From the NCBI RefSeq assembly GCF_001548375.1, contig NZ_AP017295.1, forward strand, positions 4,808,501-4,872,500: a stretch of 64,000 nucleotides of DNA. Direction: 5' to 3'. Source of the DNA: Nostoc sp. NIES-3756. GTDB lineage: Bacteria; Cyanobacteriota; Cyanobacteriia; Cyanobacteriales; Nostocaceae. The position numbers and the translations under genes were made by a program. Below the pieces are notes generated by a model that was not told where the DNA came from, made no database searches, and worked only from the letters and a program-made list of their open reading frames with translations. Positions 19,831-27,539 of this stretch are shown here, in pieces; within the stretch, counting starts at the first letter, position 1, and every line of letters starts with the position of its first letter.

Positions 19831-20016
19831 TGCGATCAAAACTCATAATTCAATCTAGAGTTGAACGAATTGAGCCAATCAAAAAACAGGCGCAATCCTT
19901 ACCAGCATTGGACAGATGCGCTAATCCACCACCAAAAAAACCTTGGCTTAGACTAGAGATTTTAATTAGAATCAGTACAAAGATTTTAGTTTTTGAAAGA
20001 ATCAGTAAGCGTTATC

Positions 20017-20139
20017 TCAACGTACCAAGCGAAGCAGCTTTTGCTTGACCGTTCTTTCCCAATGCTGATCAATAAAATATTCAGAAGTTGAAGATGCAAT
20101 TGAACCAAAGTTCAAGTATTGGTGAACATGAGCATCCAT
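20017..20139 (-). CDS. Small protein A, 40 aa, paralogue of the 20625-20750 gene
   Basis: Minus-strand ATG 20139 to TGA 20017-20019. It begins MDAHVHQYLN and ends in HWERTVKQKLLRLVR. A second copy 611 bp away has the same ends (M-A-VH--LN ... WERTVKQKLL..R) with a diverged middle. The N-terminal similarity is kept despite base changes, which argues for coding. It is basic and amphipathic at the C-terminus, with no membrane span. No family is recognised. Confidence 0.5.
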   Translation of the reverse strand: MDAHVHQYLNFGSIASSTSEYFIDQHWERTVKQKLLRLVR

Positions 20140-20220
20140 GATTCTAAAAACTCCATCATTCTAATTTTAGATGAACGTTCTTGGCGAATTATGTTCAATT
20201 GAGTGTTGCTATTTCTTGGT

Positions 20221-20295
20221 TTAGTAGTTAAACAAACCAACAATTGCTGCCATAGCTAGAACAATTACAATTGCTGCCTGATAAGTTGTCAGCAT
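20221..20295 (-). CDS. Possible 24-aa single-span membrane peptide
   Basis: ATG 20295 to TAA 20221-20223 encodes MLTTYQAAIVIVLAMAAIVG followed by four residues ending FNY, which is essentially one membrane helix. It resembles in design the tiny subunits of photosynthetic complexes, but I cannot match it to one. The ribosome site is weak (GAAAGAG about 15 bases upstream). It lies between the two paralogous small genes on the same strand. Confidence 0.35.
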   Translation of the reverse strand: MLTTYQAAIVIVLAMAAIVGLFNY

Positions 20296-20624
20296 CGTTT
20301 GTTGGTTACTCTTTCAAAAGAGAAATATTAACTACATTTTCACTGCAATGCTTTGAGCAAAATAGTTGCCTCCTTTCGTAGAAGGGTTATCAACCAGCCT
20401 AAAAGCATAGCTATGTCGTATTTGCGAATTAGCCCGATTGGATCTTCTAACTCAATTTGAATTAGAAGCATTGGGCTAATTAGAAATCTAAGCAAACATA
20501 AATCGTATCGGCAGCAAATAGCTGTACCGAAATATGACTGCAAAAAATAGGTTGCAGTAGAAACTTTGACTAGAAATAGGGCAAAAACCTTAGTGTCTGA
20601 AAAAAAGATTCAGCAAATATTGCC

Positions 20625-20750
20625 TCAACGTAGCGAGAGAAGCAGCTTTTGCTTGACCGTTCTTTCCCAATAGCAAGCGGCGAAATAATTATTTGAACTA
20701 AGAACAACGTTTGAAGCAATATTCAAACATCGGTGAACATCAGCATTCAT
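20625..20750 (-). CDS. Small protein B, 41 aa, paralogue of the 20017-20139 gene
   Basis: Minus-strand ATG 20750 to TGA 20625-20627. It begins MNADVHRCLN and ends YWERTVKQKLLLSLR. About 30 bases covering WERTVKQKLL are identical to copy A, and similarity also extends into the 3' flank, so the pair arose by local duplication of roughly 200 bp. The function is unknown. Confidence 0.5.
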   Translation of the reverse strand: MNADVHRCLNIASNVVLSSNNYFAACYWERTVKQKLLLSLR

Positions 20751-20993
20751 GTCACTAGCAATTTGAGTTTTTTAACTTAATGTAAACACCTCTACCATAG
20801 CACGACCTTTCTGAAAAACCACCTTTTTTCGTAGATTCAGTCTGTGAAGATAGCAGAAGCATTAAAAGCGCGATCGTGTCCGATGTAGAAATCATACTTC
20901 AGAGAGAGGCATTTATCTAAACAAGCCCAACTTTAGAGTTCTAAGACTTGAATCGACGTATGAAGCGATCAATTAAAAAGCAGAGTAGCAAAC

Positions 20994-21115
20994 TCACAAG
21001 CGATCGCTGATTCTAACCAAGAACTACAAATCAACCCCAACCTAGCTGATGCCTATAGCAACCGAGGACTGGCTGAATATGCTTTAGGCGATCGCAAAAG
21101 CGCTATTACTTCCGA
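20994..21115 (+). pseudogene. Fragment of a tetratricopeptide-repeat gene
   Basis: The plus-strand frame reads NSQAIADSNQELQINPNLAD, then AYSNRGLAEYALGDRKSAI, which is one classical TPR unit. There is no start codon upstream, and the frame ends at TAG 21132-21134 after running into the transposase fragment. It is a remnant, fused by deletion or insertion to the IS630-like piece that follows. Confidence 0.7.
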
Positions 21116-21355
21116 GGACAACAAAAGCGTTTAGAACAGAGTAAGCGTCGGGGCCGAAGGTTAAGTATTATTGGGTTTCTTCAACCGTTAATTAGTTTTG
21201 TGTACGGACTGGTGATTGGTGGTGTTTCACGCAAATCTTATATCCAGATGATGGAGCTTGAAGCCGCAGAAGCCCGAAAATCAGGACACATCAGAGTCAT
21301 CGTTCAGGACAACGAAATCCCCACTCCCTTTACTCAAACCACCAAGGGTCATTGA
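21116..21355 (+). mobile_element. Internal fragment of an IS630-like transposase
   Basis: The plus-strand frame from 21116 reads QQKRLEQSKRRGRRLSIIGF, then LQPLISFVYGLVIGGVSRKS and RVIVQDNEIPTP, ending TGA 21353-21355. This matches the central DDE region of IS630-family transposases, including the motif normally read as VIVQDN. Start, ends and terminal repeats are missing. It overlaps the last 26 bases of the aldehyde dehydrogenase gene, so the insertion or deletion event reached that gene's 3' end. Confidence 0.72.
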
Positions 21356-22742
21356 TTGAGTTGGTTTTAATCAAAAATGCCTGTTTGCGCGTGAACCGTT
21401 TTAAAGCTGCTGCACCCATACGGGAAGCACCCATCCCGGAGAAATTAAAGGCGTTTTTCTCTCCCTCGTGCATCATCGCAGTTAGAGCCGCATCATTAAT
21501 ACTAATCGCACCTACATTTAGTTGACGGGCAACGGCTAGAGCTTCGGCTTCCGAACCAGCAAACACAGCCCCACTCAAGCCATAAATTGAATCATTGGCT
21601 AAATATATTGCTTCCTCAACGCTAGGAAAAGACATCACTGGCATAATGGGGCCGAAAGTCTCCTCAGTCATGACTTTCATCGAATGATTAACATTAGTTA
21701 GCACTGTCGGACGACACCACCAACCTCCACCCAAATCTTCAACCTTCCCACCGCAATGAATGACGGCTCCCTTTTCCACCGCATCTAAAAGATGATCGTT
21801 AATAATACCTGCTTGTCTTTCGGCAATGATGGGGCCAATTTCGCCACTTTCTAAGGTAGGGTGAGCCAGTTGCAGACGGTGGGCTTTAGCGACTAATTTA
21901 TGGTAAAAATCTTCAAATATTGATTCTGCAACATAAATGCGTTCAATAGACAAGCAAGATTGTCCACTATTGACGACCGCACCCCATAAAATAGCTGAGG
22001 TTGCTAATTCTAAATTGGCTGATTCTAAAACGATCGCTGGATCTTTACCTCCCAATTCTAAATAAGCAGGAATAAACCGTCTAGCAGCCGCTTCTGCTAC
22101 TTCGCGTCCTGTAGCCACGCTACCTGTAAAACATACCAAATCGACATAATCAATCAAGCTAGCCCCAGTCCTCCCGCCTCCCTCAACAAAGAGTAAGATA
22201 TCGCGCAAGTCAGGAACCTCATTCAATGCAATCAACAAGGGCGCTACGAACCGGGGAGCAATTTCACTAGGTTTGACAACCACAGCACAACCCGCCAGCA
22301 ACGCCGGAATTGTATCAATCATCGATAGTAGCAGGGGAAAGTTCCACGGACTAATGACCCCGACTAAACTATAAGGAACAGATGTTTGTTGTAGAGCGAT
22401 AAAAGGAATACTGGTATTTTTCGCAGAATCTTGGAGTAATTCCGGTGCTAAACTACACCAGCGATCAATACTGTTGAGAAAAGAGTCAATTTCTAATACT
22501 GAGATAGATAATCTGCCCGTATCATTAACCAAAGCGTCTGTAAGTTGTTCACGCCGAGATAATATAGCTTGCTTCCATTGCTGTAGTGCGGCAATTCTTC
22601 CTTCCACACCCAACTGTTGCCAACGAGACTGCGCCCGTCGCGCCCGGTTACACTGCTGTGCCAACAACCTCGGCGGCGGCGGTATAATTACATAATCAAA
22701 TTTTCCAGTCCGTGGATTGCGAACTTCTATTTTTTTTGTCAT
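21330..22742 (-). CDS. NAD(P)-dependent aldehyde dehydrogenase
   Basis: 470 aa, full length for the superfamily. Visible motifs are GVISPWNFPLLL, VVVKPSEIAP, FTGSVATGREVAEAA, the catalytic Glu in YLELGGKDPAIV, the catalytic Cys in NSGQSCLSIERIYV, and EETFGPIMPVMSF. It oxidises an aldehyde to the acid; the substrate is not evident. The downstream order on this strand suggests a group of RCCR-like, nitrilase-like and ALDH genes. A heptamer-rich 170-bp gap separates it from the nitrilase-like gene. Its 3' end abuts IS630-like debris, but the ORF appears intact. Confidence 0.93.
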   Translation of the reverse strand: MTKKIEVRNPRTGKFDYVIIPPPPRLLAQQCNRARRAQSRWQQLGVEGRIAALQQWKQAILSRREQLTDALVNDTGRLSISVLEIDSFLNSIDRWCSLAPELLQDSAKNTSIPFIALQQTSVPYSLVGVISPWNFPLLLSMIDTIPALLAGCAVVVKPSEIAPRFVAPLLIALNEVPDLRDILLFVEGGGRTGASLIDYVDLVCFTGSVATGREVAEAAARRFIPAYLELGGKDPAIVLESANLELATSAILWGAVVNSGQSCLSIERIYVAESIFEDFYHKLVAKAHRLQLAHPTLESGEIGPIIAERQAGIINDHLLDAVEKGAVIHCGGKVEDLGGGWWCRPTVLTNVNHSMKVMTEETFGPIMPVMSFPSVEEAIYLANDSIYGLSGAVFAGSEAEALAVARQLNVGAISINDAALTAMMHEGEKNAFNFSGMGASRMGAAALKRFTRKQAFLIKTNSINDPWWFE

Positions 22743-22860
22743 TGGTCATTAGTCATTGGTCATTAGTCCATAGTCAACAGTCATTAGTCCATAGTCAACA
22801 GGAGCCAGTGCGTTGGGCGGCTTTGCCGACTTAAAGCAACTGGCGTTCAATATTCCATAG
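22743..22860. repeat. Heptamer tandem repeats plus palindromic repeat
   Basis: Several units of ATTGGTCATTAGTC and CATAGTCAACAGTCATTAG type form short tandem repeats. They are followed near 22800-22850 by a GC-rich palindromic word (GCGTTGGGCGGCTTTGCCG). Both are typical dispersed repeats of heterocystous cyanobacteria. Confidence 0.7.
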
Positions 22861-22912
22861 TCATTAGTTATTCTCTCCTGCTCCCCTGCTTCTTCCTCTC
22901 CCTCATCTCCCA

Positions 22913-23953
22913 TCAAACAATCCCCAACTGCGTTAGGCGTTCAATAGTTGCTTGTTGTGTTTGGATAAAGTGTCTGCGGTCTACTTCTTTATCCAGCATA
23001 GTGTTTGCTGGGTAAAATTGTGCCTGGCTGTAGCTTTGAGCATAAAGTTCAAATCTTTGACGAGACAGTATATTATTTAACCCTGGTCTGGTGCGATCGC
23101 GTCTCAATGCAGCTAGGTCTATTTCGGCAAAGGCTGCCATACTTTCGCCTGTAGTTGTCTCTGCTAAAACTATTCCCCGATAGTCGATAATTTTAGAACC
23201 GCCATCAGCCGAGGCAACAGGAATGGGAATATTAGCGATACCAGCAGTATTAGCAGAAACTACGTATGCCATATTTTCTACGGCGCGTGTAATTTTTGCC
23301 GCATCTTTGGGAGTCAGGTTTTTACTATAAATTTCTGAGGTGGAATGCAAAAATATTTCTGCTCCTCGCATTGCCAAACATCTTGCCACTTCTGGGTATA
23401 AAATTTCTTCTGATGCTAAAGCTGCTAAGTTACCAATGGCAGTTTTAGCCACTGGGAAAACCCCTTCCAAACCGTAACAATCAATGTATTTATCCCAAAC
23501 ATCCCCAGGTGTGGGTGCAAATAATGAATTTAACCGCCGATATCGTAAAACTACTGAGCCAGAAGGGTCAATTACAAAGCAAGTTTGAAAGTATAAATTA
23601 GGAAAATTGGGGTCAAGTTCGTAAGCATTCCCAGCCAAAAAGATTTGATGCTTCTGGGCAATTTTCCCCAAGGCTTCATACTCAGCACCATCAATTTCCA
23701 AACAAGCTTTTTCTCCCCAAATTAGTAAAGGTTCCCCCATTGGAAAACCCGTCAAAAAATACTCTGGCAAGACAATCAAGCGACAGTCAACCCCAATAAA
23801 AGCAATACTCGCAGCAATTTGTTGTGCCAAACGATTAATTGTATTTTGCATCATCAACCCAGCTTCTTGGCGATCGCTTGCTTGATTGACTGCATGACAA
23901 GTAACTTGCAACGCTAAAGCGCGAAATGAATTGAGTTGATCAGCGTTTGTCAT
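22913..23953 (-). CDS. Nitrilase-superfamily protein with altered catalytic triad
   Basis: 346 aa with the carbon-nitrogen hydrolase fold. The catalytic Glu is present as Glu64 (VLPEYFLTGFP). The position of the catalytic Lys reads RYRRLNS (Arg139/Arg140). Where the nucleophile motif is normally ICYDxRFPE, this protein has ASEEILYPE, putting Ser181 at the Cys site. The flanking VARCLAMRGAEIFLHSTSE is well conserved, so the alignment is secure. It may be a non-hydrolytic homologue or use another mechanism. It lies 62 bp after the RCCR-like gene with repeats between, and upstream of ALDH. Confidence 0.85.
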   Translation of the reverse strand: MTNADQLNSFRALALQVTCHAVNQASDRQEAGLMMQNTINRLAQQIAASIAFIGVDCRLIVLPEYFLTGFPMGEPLLIWGEKACLEIDGAEYEALGKIAQKHQIFLAGNAYELDPNFPNLYFQTCFVIDPSGSVVLRYRRLNSLFAPTPGDVWDKYIDCYGLEGVFPVAKTAIGNLAALASEEILYPEVARCLAMRGAEIFLHSTSEIYSKNLTPKDAAKITRAVENMAYVVSANTAGIANIPIPVASADGGSKIIDYRGIVLAETTTGESMAAFAEIDLAALRRDRTRPGLNNILSRQRFELYAQSYSQAQFYPANTMLDKEVDRRHFIQTQQATIERLTQLGIV

Positions 23954-24015
23954 AGGGAAGGGGAAGGGTAAAATTACGAATTACGTTAGCGAAGCGGGGC
24001 GTAGCCCATTACGAA

Positions 24016-24786
24016 TTACGAATTATGAATTACTCTATCTCCTCCCCAAAGCGATCGCACTAATTTGTCTGTCATTTGTTCGCCAAATAGCCGCACTGCA
24101 ATTTTATTATCTGGGTCGCGTTCGGCGATCGCCCGACGCATAATTAAATCACGTTGGGCTAATGCAGCACGTTCTGATTCTGGTACAGGTTCGGCTTCGT
24201 CAACCCAAACCAACCACCGATCTATCATCTCATGAGCTACTGAACGTAATGCGGCAATTGTTTCCTCTGTTACTGGGCTGGTGTAACAAAGGCTTGTCTG
24301 AGATTGTACTTGACGGATGTATAGAGTTTTACTGATATATTGCTGAAAGCGTTCATCATTGGTAAATGATAAATATCTCTCATTTGCGGGTTCGTAATAG
24401 CGGTCTAGATAATCTAAGTCGGTAAATATATCACTACGAGCGATATAATCTATATAGAAGAATAAGTGTGGAACAGTAGCGAAAGCAAAGGCCAAATGGG
24501 GAACGCGAATATGTGACCCTAACCAAATAGTTAAGTGCATATTGCAAAAGCCTGAATTTGGTTCGCGTAACCATGAATGCACTAGCCAATCGATTTCTTT
24601 ACCAGAGAAAGTATTCAGTGAACCGTGTGCTGCACCTACTTGCGCCTGATAGTCTTGTAAATCTTTAGTAGATTGGTCTGGCTGTAATTTAAAACGTGCA
24701 TCTATTTTCTGGCGTAGTTCTTTGGTAATCCCCCATAATTGCTCAAATATGGCTGTATTATCTACAGGAATTTGCTGTTGAACCAT
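24016..24786 (-). CDS. Red chlorophyll catabolite reductase (RCCR)-like protein
   Basis: 256 aa from ATG 24786 (MVQQQIPVDN); TTG 24822 would give 268. The block AAHGSLNTFSGKEIDWLVHS, then LTIWLGSHIRVPHLAFAFAT and DYLDRYYEPANERY, resembles plant RCCR. That enzyme belongs to the ferredoxin-dependent bilin reductase fold and reduces the red linear tetrapyrrole from chlorophyll breakdown. RCCR homologues exist in cyanobacteria with unproven function. The call is from pattern memory and is moderately secure. It is the first of a minus-strand set with nitrilase-like and ALDH genes. Confidence 0.6.
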   Translation of the reverse strand: MVQQQIPVDNTAIFEQLWGITKELRQKIDARFKLQPDQSTKDLQDYQAQVGAAHGSLNTFSGKEIDWLVHSWLREPNSGFCNMHLTIWLGSHIRVPHLAFAFATVPHLFFYIDYIARSDIFTDLDYLDRYYEPANERYLSFTNDERFQQYISKTLYIRQVQSQTSLCYTSPVTEETIAALRSVAHEMIDRWLVWVDEAEPVPESERAALAQRDLIMRRAIAERDPDNKIAVRLFGEQMTDKLVRSLWGGDRVIHNS

Positions 24787-25262
24787 TGTTTTCAATACCG
24801 TCTTTGTGATGTATGCAAACAAACTTAATTGAAATTTAAAACTGCTGCATCTCGCTTGTGTTCGAGTTTATCTCTAATCCTCTGGACGCATCTAATTGAT
24901 TGTTTGTTAATTATTTTTAAGTTACTTTGTATAAATTTTGATGAGTCTTAGAGTTCAAAAAACTGTCATAACTCTGTCAGTAATGACTAAATTTTGTATA
25001 ATTCTATTCCTTTGGTGGAAGTCAAAATATTATAGCCATTTTTATAATATTTAGAACAAGAAAGTATTAAGCGCCGATAGAAGAGGATAAATGCGGATAC
25101 GCTGAGATTATGCTGCAATAAGCTAAGACACAAACTCTAACGGAAAAGCATGGAAGTGGATGAGGTTAAATTTTATTGCGTTTTATTTTACTTCTAGAAA
25201 TATTTGTCAGCAAAAAATATTACTGAATTATCAAAATTTATATTAATAGAAAAGAGGTTTTA
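24787..25262. other. 476-bp divergent gap before the GH2 gene
   Basis: No gene is seen. A perfect 10-bp inverted repeat AAATATTATA (25025-25034) with TATAATATTT (25043-25052) is the only marked structure. The GH2 ribosome site GAGG lies at about 25253-25256. Confidence 0.45.
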
Positions 25263-27125
25263 ATGAAATTACTCAAGGTTGATGATAGTGAAGTTGCATT
25301 ATCAGGAAAAAGCAATGACGAGAATACTTTTGAGAATAAAACATTTATACATCCACGCCCGCAATTGGTGCGATCGCCTTGGCAAAGTCTCAACGGTTTA
25401 TGGAAGTTTGCATTTGATGACGAAGGCAAATGTATTAAACCAAGCGACCTCAAGCAATGGACACATTTAATAGAAGTTCCCTTTGCCCCAGAATCAACTA
25501 GAAGTGGGATTGGTGACACAAATTTTCATCCTAATTGTTGGTATGAGCGAGAATTTGCCACCCCAGAAGGTGATGGGAGATTGTTATTACACTTCGGCGC
25601 GGTAGACTATCAGGCGCGTGTATGGGTGAATGATATATACATATCTGAACACGAAGGCGGACACACCAATTTCTCCCTCGATATTACCCATGCCTTAAAT
25701 GACAGTGGCATAACAAAGGTGACAGTGTGGGCGCATGATGATCCGCAAGACTTAGCCAAGCCCCGTGGTAAGCAGGATTGGCAATTGAAACCCCACAGTA
25801 TTTGGTATCCCCGCACAAGTGGTATTTGGCAGACAGTCTGGGTTGAACGAGTAGGTAAGACTTATCTCGGTCATCTGTGCTGGAATTGTGATTTTGAGCG
25901 TTGGGAAGTGGCTTTTGAGGCAGCGTTGGCAGGTGATTTGCCTACTGATGGTGTACAAATTAGGATGAAATTGAGCATTGGTGATAAGGTATTGGCGAAT
26001 GATGCCTATGATGTGTTAAACGGAGAAATTAACCGCCGTATTGCCCTTGGAGACCCAGGAATTGACGATTTCCGTAATGAATTATTGTGGAGTCCAGAAA
26101 AGCCAACGTTAATAGATGCGGAAATTGAAGTTTGGGGTAATGATCGCCTATTAGATGAAGTAAAATCTTACACTGCAATGCGGATGGTAAGTATACAGCG
26201 CGATCGCTTTATGCTTAATGGTCGCCCCTACTATCTCCGCCTCGTGCTTGACCAAGGCTATTGGCCGGATACCCTAATGACTCCACCCAGTGATGAGGCT
26301 TTGCGGCGTGATGTAGAACTCATCAAAGCAATGGGTTTCAACGGAGTCCGCAAACACCAGAAAATTGAAGACCCCCGATTCTTATATTGGGCAGATGTTT
26401 TAGGTTTATTGGTATGGGAAGAAATGCCCAGTGCCTACCGCTTCACCCGCAAAGCAGTAGAACGCATGACCCATGAATGGACGGAAGTGATTAAGCGAGA
26501 TTCTAGCCATCCATGTATAGTAGCTTGGGTTCCTTTTAATGAATCATGGGGAGTGCCGAATTTAGTTGAAACAGCCGCGCACCGCAACTATGTTTTGGCA
26601 ATGTATCACTTAACCAAAACTCTCGACCCAACTCGGCCAGTAATTGGTAACGATGGTTGGGAAAGTACCGATACCGATATCCTGGCAATTCATGATTATG
26701 ACACCAAGCCCCAGCAATTACTCCGACGTTACGGCCCAGAGGTGAAACTGTCGGATATGCTCAATCATAAACGCCCTGGTGGACGTATCCTCACCCTTGA
26801 CAACTATCCCCATCAAGGACAACCAGTTATGTTGACAGAGTTTGGTGGTATTGCCTATGCGCCAGAAGATGAACCAAATGCAGATACAGCTTGGGGATAT
26901 GAGCGATGTTGGAGTGTTTCTGAGTTAGAAATGAAATACTCTGCCTTACTGGAAACCGTCAATAGTATTGAACTATTTAGTGGCTTCTGTTACACACAAT
27001 TTACCGACACTTTTCAAGAAGCTAACGGTTTATTGTATAGCGATCGCACTCCTAAATGTCCCATAGAAGCCATCCGGGCGGCGACTCTCTCAGGTGAAGC
27101 TTTCTGCACTCCCAGCAGGTGTTAA
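25263..27125 (+). CDS. Glycoside hydrolase family 2 protein
   Basis: 620 aa. Order: sugar-binding jelly roll (about 30-195: SLNGLWKFAFDDEG, WYEREFATPEG, GAVDYQARVWVND, EGGHTNFSLDIT), immunoglobulin-like domain, then the TIM barrel (about 310-610). Acid/base Glu427 (FNESWG) and nucleophile Glu526 (LTEFGG) are both present. GH2 enzymes are beta-galactosidases, mannosidases or glucuronidases. The barrel word GFNGVRKHQKIEDPRFLYWAD resembles uncharacterised GH2 proteins rather than LacZ. There is no signal peptide, so it acts in the cytoplasm. Strong terminator follows. Confidence 0.92.
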   Translation: MKLLKVDDSEVALSGKSNDENTFENKTFIHPRPQLVRSPWQSLNGLWKFAFDDEGKCIKPSDLKQWTHLIEVPFAPESTRSGIGDTNFHPNCWYEREFATPEGDGRLLLHFGAVDYQARVWVNDIYISEHEGGHTNFSLDITHALNDSGITKVTVWAHDDPQDLAKPRGKQDWQLKPHSIWYPRTSGIWQTVWVERVGKTYLGHLCWNCDFERWEVAFEAALAGDLPTDGVQIRMKLSIGDKVLANDAYDVLNGEINRRIALGDPGIDDFRNELLWSPEKPTLIDAEIEVWGNDRLLDEVKSYTAMRMVSIQRDRFMLNGRPYYLRLVLDQGYWPDTLMTPPSDEALRRDVELIKAMGFNGVRKHQKIEDPRFLYWADVLGLLVWEEMPSAYRFTRKAVERMTHEWTEVIKRDSSHPCIVAWVPFNESWGVPNLVETAAHRNYVLAMYHLTKTLDPTRPVIGNDGWESTDTDILAIHDYDTKPQQLLRRYGPEVKLSDMLNHKRPGGRILTLDNYPHQGQPVMLTEFGGIAYAPEDEPNADTAWGYERCWSVSELEMKYSALLETVNSIELFSGFCYTQFTDTFQEANGLLYSDRTPKCPIEAIRAATLSGEAFCTPSRC

Positions 27126-27151
27126 ATAAATTAAAAGACACCCTTGTAATC

Positions 27152-27187
27152 AAAAAATCCCTTAATTTTTCATTAGGGGATTTTTTT
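27152..27187 (+). terminator. Rho-independent terminator after the GH2 gene
   Basis: AAAAAATCCC (27152-27161) pairs with GGGATTTTTT (27177-27186), with TTAAT/ATTA pairing inside the loop, and the hairpin ends in a run of seven T. Confidence 0.85.
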
Positions 27188-27539
27188 ATGTTTAAAAAAT
27201 AAATTTATCTCGGTTTTTCTAGTTATCTAAATATTACTTGAATTTGCCTACACGGTATTTACTGAGAAAGTTATTAAGAATTAAAAAAATAACAGTATAT
27301 TATCTGATTACGATGAAGTGATTGCATCAGTAGGATGTATCTGGGTGCAAATATTCATATTATCAAAACTAGTTTTAAAACTTAAATATAGCAATTTCTA
27401 CCAAAGGGTGAGCGCCAAGTGTATGCAGATAATTTTCTACTTCTACTTAGTATGAATCCATGAATATATACTCACTTTATTTAATTGTTTTTATATAAAT
27501 TTCACATTCTCATGGCAGTTATATTAGATATTTATAATT
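27188..27539. other. 352-bp gap before the TpsB gene
   Basis: AT-rich, with no reading frame of note and no obvious ribosome site before ATG 27540. The promoter for the two-partner secretion block should lie here. Confidence 0.4.

Noticed and set aside
19830..20048. 72-aa plus-strand frame
   Set aside because: TTG start, antisense to small protein A, no ribosome site. Likely a shadow.
20340..20543. 67-aa minus-strand frame with TTG start between the paralogous small genes
   Set aside because: No ribosome site near the TTG or its internal ATG codons, and no recognisable pattern. It cannot be excluded, as the area has other micro-ORFs.
16284..21330. Recent horizontal acquisition of the island
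   Set aside because: HIP1 octamers occur inside terC and neighbouring genes at ordinary frequency, so a foreign recent origin is not supported despite flanking transposase remnants.
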